The position numbers and the translations under genes were made by a program. Below are positions 49,010 to 57,173 of a stretch of 64,000 nucleotides of DNA, one piece after another (within the stretch, counting starts at the first letter, position 1; every line of letters starts with the position of its first letter). Origin of the DNA: Microbacterium sp. T32 (GTDB taxonomy: Bacteria; Actinomycetota; Actinomycetes; Actinomycetales; Microbacteriaceae). Location of the stretch: contig NZ_LQQP01000006.1 in the NCBI RefSeq assembly GCF_001619615.1, positions 1 to 64,000 of the forward strand, given 5' to 3'. The notes beneath the pieces are model-generated. The model saw only the letters and a list, made by a program, of their open reading frames with translations. It made no database searches and had not been told where the DNA came from.

Positions 49010-49264
49010 ATGAAGACGACGATCGTCCGTTCCCTGGCCGCCACTGCGCTCGTCGCGGGCGCCCTTTTCTCGGTTCCGACCGGCGCCCTGGCGGCGACGG
49101 TGGGCTCCCCCGACGATGCTCCCGTGCACGCCGCGGTCAGCACGACCGGCGGCGTCGCCCCCGTTCTCGGGTTTTGGATCGGCGGGGGGACCCTCGCCCT
49201 CATCGGCGGTGCGGTCGCCGTGGGCACCACCGTTCGTCGGCACCGGAACGATCTCGACGTCTGA
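49010..49264 (+). CDS. Small secreted protein with sortase-signal-like C-terminus
   Basis: An 84-residue protein: signal peptide (cleavage near ALA-ATV, residue 28), a very short mature part, then AVSTTGG, a hydrophobic helix and RRHRNDLDV. This is the order of a cell-wall sorting signal, with STTGG in place of LAxTG. ATG start behind CTGGAGAG. The mature part is only about 25 residues. A paralogous tail occurs in the next gene. Whether a sortase accepts it is uncertain. Confidence 0.65.
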   Translation: MKTTIVRSLAATALVAGALFSVPTGALAATVGSPDDAPVHAAVSTTGGVAPVLGFWIGGGTLALIGGAVAVGTTVRRHRNDLDV

Positions 49265-49444
49265 TTCAGGTGGGCCCGCGCGCACAGCACGCGGGTGATT
49301 TCCGCCACGCCACGGCGTGAAAGGCCCCGAAACGGCGGGTCCCCTGGGCACTGACCTCGGGAGACTGGCTGCACGATCGGCGTCCCCGAAGACCCGCTCG
49401 TGATCACCTACCCGGCCGTACCCGCCACCGAGATGGGGCTCACC

Positions 49445-49999
49445 ATGAAGAACACGATCCTCCGTGCCGTCGCAGCGCTCTCGCTGGCGGCCGCCGCTTT
49501 GATGGCCCCCACGGCCGCCCACGCGTACACCGATCCGGCCGTCGTCATCGCCACCCCGAGCACGATCACCGCGGGCGGTACCAGCACCTTCACCACCGAC
49601 CTCGCACCGTTCGCGACCTCCGAGAGCATCCAGATCTCGATCACGGGTGAGAGTGCCGGCGGCGCCAAGCTCGCCTTCGTCAAAGCCGCGGTCGAGACCA
49701 ACGCCTCGCTGACGACACAGGCCGTGCAGGGCAAGCTCAACGTGCCGATCACGTTCCCCACGAACGGCCTCGGCACCTACGACCTCACCTTCACCGGTGC
49801 GACGAGCGGTGTCGTCCTGCACTCGCAGATCACGGTCGTCGCGCCCAGCAGCGCGTCCGGGTCGAAGGCCGGTCTCGCCGTCACGGGCATCGACACCGAC
49901 AACACGCTCGGCCTGTGGCTGGCCGGGGGCGCTCTCGTCGTCGCGGGAGCAGCGGTCGGGATCGGCGCGGCCGCCCGGCGCCGTCGCGCCGCCGCCTGA
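49445..49999 (+). CDS. LAxTG-anchored surface protein
   Basis: A 184-residue surface protein: signal peptide ending near AHA-YTD, a single beta-sandwich-like domain (VVIATPSTITAGGTSTFTTD, ESIQISITGESAGGAKLAFV, GTYDLTFTGATSGVVLHSQI), then LAVTG, a hydrophobic helix and ARRRRAAA. LAxTG is the signal used by class E sortases of high-GC actinobacteria. No sortase gene is in this window. ATG start; its ribosome-binding site is weak. Function unknown, perhaps a wall-attached structural or adhesive protein. Confidence 0.77.
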   Translation: MKNTILRAVAALSLAAAALMAPTAAHAYTDPAVVIATPSTITAGGTSTFTTDLAPFATSESIQISITGESAGGAKLAFVKAAVETNASLTTQAVQGKLNVPITFPTNGLGTYDLTFTGATSGVVLHSQITVVAPSSASGSKAGLAVTGIDTDNTLGLWLAGGALVVAGAAVGIGAAARRRRAAA

Positions 50000-50015
50000 C
50001 ACGCGCCCCAACCTC

Positions 50016-50049
50016 GCAGCGGGGGTCGTCTTCGGACGGCCCCCGCTGC
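50016..50049. terminator. Bidirectional terminator between the surface protein and the nuclease-like gene
   Basis: 15-bp arms GCAGCGGGGGTCGTC and GACGGCCCCCGCTGC with one G-T pair and a TTCG tetraloop. Confidence 0.78.
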
Positions 50050-50067
50050 GTCGTCGACGACAACGAC

Positions 50068-50763
50068 TCAGGCGACGCCCGTGGGCTGAGTCGCCGCAGC
50101 TGCCTCCGCCGTGATGAGGATCGGCAGATGGTCGCTGAGTCCCTGTGGGAGGGTTCGGATGTGTGCGATGTCGAACCCGATCGACGTCGCGAAGTCGTAG
50201 TGCCCCCGGAAGAAGCGATACCTCGTGTACGTGCGGGAGTCGCTCAGCGTCAGTTCGTACCCCTGGTCGCGGACGGCCTGACCCAGGTTCTCCTTGAAGA
50301 CGGGGTAGTTGTAGTCCCCGACCATGAGCGCCGGGAGGCCGGGCCCGAGATTCTGCAGTTCCGCGAGCGCGGTGCGGATCTGGTGGCGTCGGAGCGAGTT
50401 CAACGCCGTGAGGGGTGCGGCGTGGAAGGACGCCACGATGATCTCGTGGCCGTCGTCGATGTCGCGGAGTCGGACGCCGAGCATTCGCTCCTCGGCGGGC
50501 TTCAGAACATAGTCGTGAAGCGACTTCTTCAAGGCGATCGCTCGCACCTCCACGGCCCGGAACGTGTTCTCGCGATAGTAGACGGCCAGGCCGAGGCGGT
50601 TGCGCTGAGTGGCCTCCGCCAAGCGCAGCCCCGAGATCTCGTCCGGGATGTCACGCGTGTCGCATTCCTGAAGACAGAGGACATCGACGGCGTGCGCATC
50701 AACGAGAGCGGCGAGCTCCCCCGCCGCGCGATGCTTCCGCAAGTTGTACGAAATGACCTTCAT
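50068..50763 (-). CDS. Endonuclease/exonuclease/phosphatase family protein
   Basis: A 231-residue protein of the DNase I-like fold. Metal and catalytic motifs are readable: ISYNLRKH at the start, DVLCLQECD (Glu), VGDYNYPV (Asp and Asn) and LSDHLPILI (Asp-His pair) at the end. Such enzymes cut nucleic acids or phosphoesters including sphingomyelin; no signal peptide, so cytosolic. Substrate unknown. A TAGGCT box lies 9 nt before the ATG. Confidence 0.87.
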   Translation of the reverse strand: MKVISYNLRKHRAAGELAALVDAHAVDVLCLQECDTRDIPDEISGLRLAEATQRNRLGLAVYYRENTFRAVEVRAIALKKSLHDYVLKPAEERMLGVRLRDIDDGHEIIVASFHAAPLTALNSLRRHQIRTALAELQNLGPGLPALMVGDYNYPVFKENLGQAVRDQGYELTLSDSRTYTRYRFFRGHYDFATSIGFDIAHIRTLPQGLSDHLPILITAEAAAATQPTGVA

Positions 50764-50772
50764 GGCGATGCC

Positions 50773-50778
50773 AGCCTA
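50773..50778 (-). promoter_or_regulatory. -10 box of the nuclease-like gene
   Basis: TAGGCT on the minus strand lies 9 nt before the ATG at 50763, giving at most a few nucleotides of leader. Confidence 0.45.
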
Positions 50779-50818
50779 GGGCGGTGCACCCTTGCGGGGC
50801 CTGAGGGTTGCGGAACGC

Positions 50819-51676
50819 TCAGGAACCGATCTCGTCCGCGTCGCGGCGGTTGCGGGTCTGTTCCGCGCGCGCGGCCAACAGGTCGTCCGCGGGATATCCG
50901 ACCTCGGCGAGAACGAGACCACGTGCAGCCAGGACTTTCGTGTCCGGCGTGCGCTCAGCGGCATCCCGGATCGCGAGGACGCGGTCGGCCTCCAGCCGGC
51001 CCTCCCCGACCGCCACGCACGCTCCCACCAGGGCCCGCACCATGCTGTGGCAGAACGCATCGGCGCGCACGTTCGCGACGACGGCACCGTCGGCAGCGCG
51101 GTGCCAGTCGTACTCGAGCAGCGTTCGAATCGTCGTCGCCTCCTCCCGCGCCTTGCAGTACGCCGCGAAATCGTGGAGACCGATGAGACTGCGGGCCGCG
51201 GCATCCATCGCCTCGACGTCCAGATGCGCCTTCACGGCCGTCGTCCTGGATCGTTCGAGGGGGTCGTATCCCGTCGTGAGATCGGCGATCCGGTAGGAGT
51301 ACCGTCGCCACACCGCGGAGAAGCGCGCATCGAACCCGTCCGGGGCGGCGGTGGTGCGGCTCACCGTCACGTCGGGGTAGGCGCCGAGGACACCGCGGAT
51401 CCGTCCCGCGAGGGCGGCCACGGCGTCCGTCTCGTCACCGTCACGCCGACGTCGCGGGAGGCGGGTCTCCTGCGCCTCGTCGAGGTCGACGTGAGCCACC
51501 TGTCCCGAGGCGTGCACCCCGGCGTCCGTGCGCCCGGCCACGACCAGGCGCAGATCCCCGCCGACGATGCGGGCAAGAGCATCCTCGAGCACACCCTGCA
51601 CGGTGCGCAGACCCGGCTGCCGGGCCCACCCGCGGAAGTGCGTGCCGTCGTAGGCGATGTCGAGACGGATGCGCAC
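50819..51676 (-). CDS. truA: tRNA pseudouridine synthase A
   Basis: A 285-residue enzyme that makes pseudouridine at positions 38-40 of the tRNA anticodon arm. It starts RIRLDIAYDGTHFRGWARQP and has the catalytic AGRTDAGVHASGQVAHVD (Asp). The second half contains SFxxY-type YSYRIADLTTGYDPL and AFCHSMVRALVG. It follows rplQ, its usual neighbour in actinobacteria, but has its own leaderless-type promoter after the rplQ terminator. GTG start. Confidence 0.95.
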   Translation of the reverse strand: MRIRLDIAYDGTHFRGWARQPGLRTVQGVLEDALARIVGGDLRLVVAGRTDAGVHASGQVAHVDLDEAQETRLPRRRRDGDETDAVAALAGRIRGVLGAYPDVTVSRTTAAPDGFDARFSAVWRRYSYRIADLTTGYDPLERSRTTAVKAHLDVEAMDAAARSLIGLHDFAAYCKAREEATTIRTLLEYDWHRAADGAVVANVRADAFCHSMVRALVGACVAVGEGRLEADRVLAIRDAAERTPDTKVLAARGLVLAEVGYPADDLLAARAEQTRNRRDADEIGS

Positions 51677-51682
51677 CCGTCT

Positions 51683-51688
51683 ACCCTA
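51683..51688 (-). promoter_or_regulatory. -10 box of a leaderless transcript (truA)
   Basis: TAGGGT on the minus strand lies 6 nt before the GTG at 51676. Confidence 0.55.
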
Positions 51689-51708
51689 TTCGCACCGCCC
51701 GCCTACGA

Positions 51709-51742
51709 CTGAGGCCCCCTCCCGGGTGGGACAGGGCCTCAG
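51709..51742 (-). terminator. Terminator after rplQ
   Basis: Arms CTGAGGCCC and GGGCCTCAG enclosing a GC-rich loop, 14 bp after the rplQ stop on the minus strand and before the truA promoter. Confidence 0.7.
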
Positions 51743-51756
51743 TACGAGAGCGGGGA

Positions 51757-52332
51757 TTACGCCTTGGCGTCGTCCTCGACCGCGTCGGCGGCGGCAGCCT
51801 CGGCGGCGGCGCCCTCCTCCTGCGACTCGGCGCCGGCGTCGGCAGCCTCATCGGCGCTGGGGGTCTCGTCGGTGGCGGTCTCCTCGACGGGAGCCTCCTC
51901 CGCCGGAGCCTCTTCGGCGACGGGGGCAGCGGCCGGGGCGGCAGCAGCCTTCGACGCGGACGGCTTCTTCGTGACGGGCTCGAGGACGAGCTCGATCACG
52001 GCCATGGGGGCGTTGTCACCCTTGCGGTTTCCGACCTTCGTGATGCGGGTGTAACCGCCGTCACGGTCGGCGACCAGCGGAGCGATCTCGGTGAAGAGGG
52101 TGTGCACGACCTCCTTGTCACCGATCACCGACAGAACGCGGCGACGGGCGTGGAGGTCACCCCGCTTCGCGAACGTGATCAGGCGCTCAGCGAGCGGACG
52201 AAGGCGCTTGGCCTTGGTCTCGGTCGTCTTGATCGACTTGTGGGTGTACAGGGCCGCCGCGAGGTTCGCGAGAAGCAGGCGCTCGTGGGCCGGGCCGCCG
52301 CCGAGGCGGGGTCCCTTCGTGGGCTTGGGCAT
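51757..52332 (-). CDS. rplQ: 50S ribosomal protein L17
   Basis: A 191-residue L17. The conserved domain occupies residues 1-120 ([60 protein letters not shown]). The last 70 residues are an Ala/Glu/Pro-rich acidic tail ([18 protein letters not shown]), typical of the long actinobacterial form and probably disordered on the ribosome surface. ATG start 42 bp after rpoA, co-transcribed with it. Confidence 0.97.
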   Translation of the reverse strand: MPKPTKGPRLGGGPAHERLLLANLAAALYTHKSIKTTETKAKRLRPLAERLITFAKRGDLHARRRVLSVIGDKEVVHTLFTEIAPLVADRDGGYTRITKVGNRKGDNAPMAVIELVLEPVTKKPSASKAAAAPAAAPVAEEAPAEEAPVEETATDETPSADEAADAGAESQEEGAAAEAAAADAVEDDAKA

Positions 52333-52374
52333 GTCGTGTTACTCCAGTAGGAAGGTTCGGTCGGGTCCGACGGG

Positions 52375-53364
52375 TCAGACGGTCTCGTCGTCGTAGCCGC
52401 CGAAGAACTGAGCGCCGTCGAAACCGGGCACCGAGTCCTTGAGCGACAGGCCGAGGGAGGTGAGCTTGTCGCGCACCTCATCGACCGACTTCTGACCGAA
52501 GTTGCGGATGTTCATCAGCTGGGTCTCGGAGAGGGCGACCAGCTCCGAAACGGTGTTGATGCCCTCGCGCTTGAGGCAGTTGTACGAGCGCACCGAGAGG
52601 TCGAGGTCTTCGATCGGCATCGACAGCTCGTTCGAGAGGACGGTCTCCACCGGCGCCGGGCCGATCTCGATGCCCTCGGCCTCGACGTTCAGCTCGCGGG
52701 CGAGACCGAACAGCTCGGTGAGCGTACGGCCGGCCGAGGCGACGGCGTCGCGCGGGGCGATCGACGGCTTCGACTCGACGTCGAGGACGAGCTTGTCGAA
52801 GTCGGTGCGCTCACCGGCACGGGTCGCGTCGACGCGGTAGCTGACCTTGAGCACGGGCGAGTAGATCGAGTCGATCGGGATCTGGCCCGCCTCGGCGTAC
52901 TCGTTGCGGTTCTGGGTCGCCGACACGTATCCGCGGCCGCGCTCGATCGTGAGTTCGAGCTCGAACTTCGCGGTGTCGTTCAGCGTGGCGATGACCAGCT
53001 CGGGGTTGTGCACCTCGACGCCCGCGGGAGCGGAGATGTCCGCCGCCGTGACCTCGCCGGCACCCGTCTTGCGCAGGTAGGCCGTGATGGGCTCGTCGCG
53101 CTCGCTCGAGACCACGAGCTGCTTGATGTTCAGGATGATCTCGGTGACGTCTTCCTTCACGCCCGGGATGGTGCTGAACTCGTGGAGGACGCCATCGATG
53201 CGGATGCTCGTGACGGCCGCGCCGGGGATCGACGACAGGAGGCTGCGACGCAGCGCGTTGCCGATCGTGTAACCGAAGCCGGGCTCGAGCGGCTCGATGA
53301 CGAAACGGCTGCGGAACTCCCCGATCTTCTCCTCGGTCAGAGTGGGACGCTGTGCGATGAGCAC
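52375..53364 (-). CDS. rpoA: DNA-directed RNA polymerase alpha subunit
   Basis: A 329-residue alpha subunit. The N-terminal dimerisation domain (residues 1-230) has [20 protein letters not shown] and [20 protein letters not shown]. The C-terminal domain (about 245-315) has [20 protein letters not shown] and [20 protein letters not shown], which contact UP elements and activators. ATG start behind AAAGGAA. It is separated from rpsK by a strong hairpin, so it probably also has its own promoter. Confidence 0.98.
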   Translation of the reverse strand: MLIAQRPTLTEEKIGEFRSRFVIEPLEPGFGYTIGNALRRSLLSSIPGAAVTSIRIDGVLHEFSTIPGVKEDVTEIILNIKQLVVSSERDEPITAYLRKTGAGEVTAADISAPAGVEVHNPELVIATLNDTAKFELELTIERGRGYVSATQNRNEYAEAGQIPIDSIYSPVLKVSYRVDATRAGERTDFDKLVLDVESKPSIAPRDAVASAGRTLTELFGLARELNVEAEGIEIGPAPVETVLSNELSMPIEDLDLSVRSYNCLKREGINTVSELVALSETQLMNIRNFGQKSVDEVRDKLTSLGLSLKDSVPGFDGAQFFGGYDDETV

Positions 53365-53497
53365 TATGTGTTCCTTTCGATCACGTGCCCGCTATATGAC
53401 ACGTGTAATGGGGTGAGGTGTTGAGTTGTACTCGCAGGATGCCGATGACCGACCGGTCGGCGGCATCCGGATGTCTGTGGGTGCGCGGGAGCGCAAA

Positions 53498-53532
53498 CGT
53501 TCCCGGGGAGTGACGAGCACTCCCCGGGAACG
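53498..53532 (-). terminator. Strong hairpin between rpsK and rpoA
   Basis: Perfect 15-bp arms CGTTCCCGGGGAGTG and CACTCCCCGGGAACG with loop ACGAG, 5 bp after the rpsK stop. It would end or attenuate transcription before rpoA; the 133 bp between it and rpoA has room for a promoter. Confidence 0.75.
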
Positions 53533-53537
53533 ATGCG

Positions 53538-53936
53538 TCAGACGCGGCGGCGCTTCGGCGGACGGCAGCCGTTGTGGGCCTGCGGCGTCACGTCCTGGAT
53601 CGAGCCGACCTCGAGGCCGGCGGCCGTGAGCGAACGGATCGCGGTCTCGCGACCCGAGCCGGGGCCCTTCACGAAGACGTCGACCTTCTTCACGCCGTGC
53701 TCCTGCGCCTGGCGGGCAGCGGACTCCGCCGCCATGCCTGCGGCGTAGGGCGTCGACTTGCGCGAGCCCTTGAAGCCGACGCCGCCGGACGAGGCCCAGC
53801 TGATGACGGCCCCGGAGGGGTCGGTGATCGAAACGATGGTGTTGTTGAACGTCGACTTGATGTGGGCCTGACCCACGGCGATGTTCTTCTTCTCCTTGCG
53901 GCGCGGCTTGCGCGCGGCGGACTTGGCCTGTGCCAT
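53538..53936 (-). CDS. rpsK: 30S ribosomal protein S11
   Basis: A 132-residue S11 with [40 protein letters not shown] and [20 protein letters not shown]. Part of the platform near the 16S 3' end. ATG start behind CCAGGAGAA. It lies 34 bp after rpsM; a strong hairpin follows it. Confidence 0.98.
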   Translation of the reverse strand: MAQAKSAARKPRRKEKKNIAVGQAHIKSTFNNTIVSITDPSGAVISWASSGGVGFKGSRKSTPYAAGMAAESAARQAQEHGVKKVDVFVKGPGSGRETAIRSLTAAGLEVGSIQDVTPQAHNGCRPPKRRRV

Positions 53937-53970
53937 GTGCGGTTCTCCTGGATCCTGCGCCGGCGGAGGC

Positions 53971-54345
53971 CTAGCGCGCCTTCTTCTTGCCGGCGACGGT
54001 GCGCTTGGGGCCCTTGCGGGTACGCGCGTTCGTCTTCGTGCGCTGACCGCGCACCGGGAGGCCGCGGCGGTGGCGCAGGCCCTCGTAGGAACCGATCTCG
54101 ACCTTGCGGCGGATGTCGGCGGCCACCTCGCGACGGAGGTCACCCTCCACCTTGTAGGTGCCCTCGATGTGGTCGCGGAGCGCGACCAGCTGGTCGTCGG
54201 TGAGGTCCTTGACGCGGACGTCCGGGCTGATGCCGGTCGCGGTGAGGATCTCGGTGGAGCGGGTGCGGCCCACGCCGTAGATGTAGGTAAGTGCGATCAC
54301 CACGCGCTTGTCGCGCGGGATGTCGACGCCGGCGAGACGTGCCAT
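53971..54345 (-). CDS. rpsM: 30S ribosomal protein S13
   Basis: A 124-residue S13: [39 protein letters not shown], and the basic tail [20 protein letters not shown]. It binds the 30S head and contacts the 50S and P-site tRNA. ATG start behind GAGGAGAG. Preceded by a 154-bp leader after rpmJ that can fold (GCAGGATC/GATCCTGC at 54379-54386 and 54433-54440). Confidence 0.98.
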   Translation of the reverse strand: MARLAGVDIPRDKRVVIALTYIYGVGRTRSTEILTATGISPDVRVKDLTDDQLVALRDHIEGTYKVEGDLRREVAADIRRKVEIGSYEGLRHRRGLPVRGQRTKTNARTRKGPKRTVAGKKKAR

Positions 54346-54499
54346 GCGGCTCTCCTCAGAGTGTCGTGGAGGTGTGGAGCAGGATCGGTGCCCGGGCCTC
54401 CGCCCCGAGGTGTCCCCCGCATCGCGGGTTCTGATCCTGCCGTTGTGTGTTCAGTTGGAAGTCGTTCGTCGAGCTCGTGCGGACCGCGTCCGCGCGGAC

Positions 54500-54616
54500 T
54501 CAGCCCTGGCGCTGCTTGTGACGCGGGTTGCTCTTGCAGATCACCATGACGCGCCCGTGGCGACGGATCACCTTGCAGTGGTCGCAGATGGGCTTGACGG
54601 AGGGGTTGACCTTCAT
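54500..54616 (-). CDS. rpmJ: 50S ribosomal protein L36 (zinc-binding form)
   Basis: A 38-residue L36: it begins [20 protein letters not shown] and keeps C-x2-C, then a Cys (VICKSNPRH) and His, the zinc-binding set of the C+ form. ATG start behind AGGAAACACC. Located between infA and rpsM as usual. Too short for many gene finders, but unmistakable. Confidence 0.97.
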   Translation of the reverse strand: MKVNPSVKPICDHCKVIRRHGRVMVICKSNPRHKQRQG

Positions 54617-54680
54617 TGGGGGTGTTTCCTGTTCGCTGTCTTCGATTCCGCCGGAGCGGATCGTTACTTCTCGGCCGGAC

Positions 54681-54902
54681 TCAGCGGTAGCGGTAGACGA
54701 TACGACCGCGCGTGAGGTCGTAGGGGCTCAGCTCGACGACGACGCGGTCCTCGGGGATGATGCGGATGTAGTTCTGCCGCATCTTGCCCGAGATGGTGGC
54801 GAGCACCTTGTGACCGTTGGTCAGTTCGACACGGAACATCGCATTGGGCAGTGCTTCCGACACCGTGCCCTCGATCTCGATGACACCGTCTTTCTTCGCC
54901 AT
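54681..54902 (-). CDS. infA: Translation initiation factor IF-1
   Basis: A 73-residue S1-like OB-fold protein: [40 protein letters not shown] and [20 protein letters not shown]. It binds the 30S A site during initiation. Length is exact for the family. Its 5' region has a good promoter (54998-55026) and an 18-bp palindrome at 54922-54939. Confidence 0.98.
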   Translation of the reverse strand: MAKKDGVIEIEGTVSEALPNAMFRVELTNGHKVLATISGKMRQNYIRIIPEDRVVVELSPYDLTRGRIVYRYR

Positions 54903-54921
54903 AAACTCGCTCACGCTCATT

Positions 54922-54939
54922 GCAGACCGGCCGGTCTGC
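54922..54939. promoter_or_regulatory. 18-bp perfect palindrome in the infA leader
   Basis: GCAGACCGG-CCGGTCTGC, without spacer, 19 bp upstream of the infA start and downstream of its promoter. The lack of a loop favours a protein-binding site over an RNA hairpin. Confidence 0.5.
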
Positions 54940-54997
54940 GGTGGATGGGGATTCGGTGCTGCGACACGCCAATAAAGGCGCAACGCACCAAAGATCA

Positions 54998-55026
54998 AGC
55001 ATACGTGGTAGAACGCGATGCGGCAA
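54998..55026 (-). promoter_or_regulatory. infA promoter
   Basis: On the minus strand, -35 TTGCCG (55021-55026) and -10 TATGCT (54998-55003) with 17-bp spacing, about 95 bp upstream of infA. The best housekeeping-type promoter seen in the window. Confidence 0.65.
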
Positions 55027-55040
55027 CTCGCCGCCTCGGT

Positions 55041-55742
55041 TCAGCCGTTGAGTCGACCGACGATGTCCTTCTGCGGGTCACCCGTGAGGTCGGTCTGGTT
55101 GACCAAGACCTTGCCGTTGATCGCGATCGTCGGCGTCGCGATGCCGGAACCGGTCTGCGACGGCGTCTTCTTCGTCAACGCGGTGACGTACTTCGTGTAC
55201 GTGCCGCCGGTGATGCACGAGGTCACGGCATCCGAGGCTCCGGCATCCTTCGCGATCGAGGCGAGAGTGGTGTCGTCGAGGCCGGCGGTGCCTTCCTTCG
55301 GCTGCTGCGCATACATCGCCTTCACGAAGGCCGGGATGTTCGCGGGGTCGTCGACCGCCACGCAGTACGCCGCGTTCGCCGCGCGGGTGGAGTACTGCGT
55401 GCCCTGCGACTGCGCGTCCAGGATCGAGATCGGGTGGATGTTGAGCGTGATCTTGCCGTCGTCGACCAGCTGCTGCAGCGTGGGACCGTAGGACTGCTCG
55501 AACGAGTTGCAGATGGGGCACATGAAGTCGATGTAGGTGTCCACCGTGTCGCTCCCGGACCCCACGGCGATCGCGCCCGTGTCACCGTTCACGGCGGAGG
55601 ACTGCGGGACCGTACCCGTCGACGTCGCTTGGCTGTTGGCGAACCAGACGACCCCGCCGATGATCAGCACGACCACGACGGCAGCCGCGGTCACCCCGAT
55701 CGCGAACCAGTTGGTGGACTTCCGCGCGGCGGCCATCATCAT
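55041..55742 (-). CDS. DsbA-like thioredoxin-fold membrane protein
   Basis: A 233-residue protein with one N-terminal membrane helix (about residues 11-34) and an external thioredoxin-fold domain with active site CPIC (TYIDFMCPICNSFEQSYGPT) near residue 79. A helical insert and a cis-Pro loop (GIATPTIAINGKVLV) follow. This fits actinobacterial DsbA-family disulfide oxidoreductases that fold exported proteins. The ATG overlaps the map stop by 4 bp, an unusual link between map and an envelope redox protein. Confidence 0.9.
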   Translation of the reverse strand: MMMAAARKSTNWFAIGVTAAAVVVVLIIGGVVWFANSQATSTGTVPQSSAVNGDTGAIAVGSGSDTVDTYIDFMCPICNSFEQSYGPTLQQLVDDGKITLNIHPISILDAQSQGTQYSTRAANAAYCVAVDDPANIPAFVKAMYAQQPKEGTAGLDDTTLASIAKDAGASDAVTSCITGGTYTKYVTALTKKTPSQTGSGIATPTIAINGKVLVNQTDLTGDPQKDIVGRLNG

Positions 55743-56581
55743 GCGTCGATCTCCTTCGGCACCACTCCGAAGGGTGCCAGCTTCTCCGCACCGCCGTCGG
55801 GAGCGGTGAGGACCCAGACACCCCCATCATGCACGGCGACACTATGTTCCCAGTGGGAGCCCTCGGTGCCGTCCACGGTGGTGACGGTCCACCCGTCGTC
55901 CTCGACCTGGGTCTCCTGGTCGCCGATGACCACCATCGGCTCGATCGCGACGGCGAGTCCGGGGCGCACTTCCGCGCCGCGCTCGGGCACGCGGTAGTTG
56001 AACACGCTGGGCGCCTCGTGCATCTTGCGGCCGATGCCGTGACCGACGTAGTCGCGCAGGATGCCGTAGCCGCCGGCGGGTGCGTTGTCCTCGATGTAGG
56101 CCTCGATCGCGGCGCTCACCTCGCCGAGGTGGGACGCCTGGCTCAGAGCGGCGATTCCCGCCCAGAGCGACCCCTCCGTCACCTCGGACAGCCGTCGGCG
56201 TGGAGCGACCAGCTCCTCCGGTGCGTCACCGGGCACGATCATCGTGAAGGCGGAGTCGCCGTTCCATCCGCGGAGCTCTGCGCCGGCGTCGATCGACAGC
56301 AGGTCGCCCGCCCGGAGCGGCCGATCTTTCGGGATGCCGTGCACGACCTCGTCGTTCACCGATGCGCAGATGGTGTGCCGATAGCCGCGCACCATCTGGA
56401 AGTTCGACTTCGCGCCTCGCTCAGTGATGACACGGGATGCCGCGGCGTCGAGCTCGAGCGTCGTGATCCCGGGCGCGATCAGCGCCCGCACGGCTTCCAG
56501 GGCGGCCGCCGTGATCAGGCCGGGTTCCACCATTGCCCGCAGCTGTGCGGGCTTCTTGTAGATCGAGGAGCGCAGGACCAC
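55739..56581 (-). CDS. map: Methionine aminopeptidase, type I
   Basis: A 280-residue pita-bread-fold metallopeptidase that removes the initiator Met. Metal ligands are readable: LSIDAGAELRGWNGDSAFTM (two Asp), GHGIGRKMHEAP (His), AIEPM (Glu) and TEGSHWEHSV (Glu). The start GTG (VVLRSSIYKKPAQLRAMVEP) lies 1 bp after the adk stop. The upstream frame only reads through adk. Confidence 0.97.
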   Translation of the reverse strand: MVLRSSIYKKPAQLRAMVEPGLITAAALEAVRALIAPGITTLELDAAASRVITERGAKSNFQMVRGYRHTICASVNDEVVHGIPKDRPLRAGDLLSIDAGAELRGWNGDSAFTMIVPGDAPEELVAPRRRLSEVTEGSLWAGIAALSQASHLGEVSAAIEAYIEDNAPAGGYGILRDYVGHGIGRKMHEAPSVFNYRVPERGAEVRPGLAVAIEPMVVIGDQETQVEDDGWTVTTVDGTEGSHWEHSVAVHDGGVWVLTAPDGGAEKLAPFGVVPKEIDA

Positions 56582-56582
56582 G

Positions 56583-57173
56583 TCAGCGCGCCGGACGCAG
56601 GCCGCGCGCCTCGAGTGCGGCGAAGATGCGCGCGGTGATCTCATCGAGGTCGCCGACGCCGTCGATCTCGTCGACGACGCCGCGCGTGCCGTAGACGTCG
56701 AGGATGGGCGCCGTCTCGCGCTCGTAGATGCCCAGGCGCGTCGCGATCGCCTCCTCGGTGTCATCGGCGCGACCCTGCTCAGCCGCACGGGCGGTCAGAC
56801 GCGACAGCGACTCCTCGCGCGGCACGACCAGCGCGATGACGGCATCGAGCTGCTCGCCACGGCCCTCGAGGAATTCATCGAGGTGCAGGACCTGCGCGAG
56901 GTTGCGCGGGTAGCCGTCGAGGAGGAAGCCCTCCGCGGCGTCCGCCTGCGAGAGGCGGTCGCGGACGACAGCGCTCGTCAGCTCGTCCGGGACCAGGCTC
57001 CCCGCGTCGATGATCGACTTCACCTGGAGGCCGAGTTCGGTCCCCTCGGCGACGTTCGAGCGGAACACGTCGCCGGTGGAGACCACCGGGATCCCGAGGG
57101 CCGCACCGACACGGACGCCCTGCGTTCCCTTGCCCGAACCCTGGGGTCCGACGATCAGAAGACGTGCGGTCAT
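56583..57173 (-). CDS. adk: Adenylate kinase
   Basis: A 196-residue nucleotide kinase that makes 2 ADP from ATP and AMP. P-loop GPQGSGKGTQG at residue 8, AMP-binding STGDVFRSNVAEGTELG, and LLDGYPRNLAQ. It is the short form with a small lid and no zinc knuckle. ATG start overlapping the secY stop by 4 bp. Confidence 0.97.
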   Translation of the reverse strand: MTARLLIVGPQGSGKGTQGVRVGAALGIPVVSTGDVFRSNVAEGTELGLQVKSIIDAGSLVPDELTSAVVRDRLSQADAAEGFLLDGYPRNLAQVLHLDEFLEGRGEQLDAVIALVVPREESLSRLTARAAEQGRADDTEEAIATRLGIYERETAPILDVYGTRGVVDEIDGVGDLDEITARIFAALEARGLRPAR

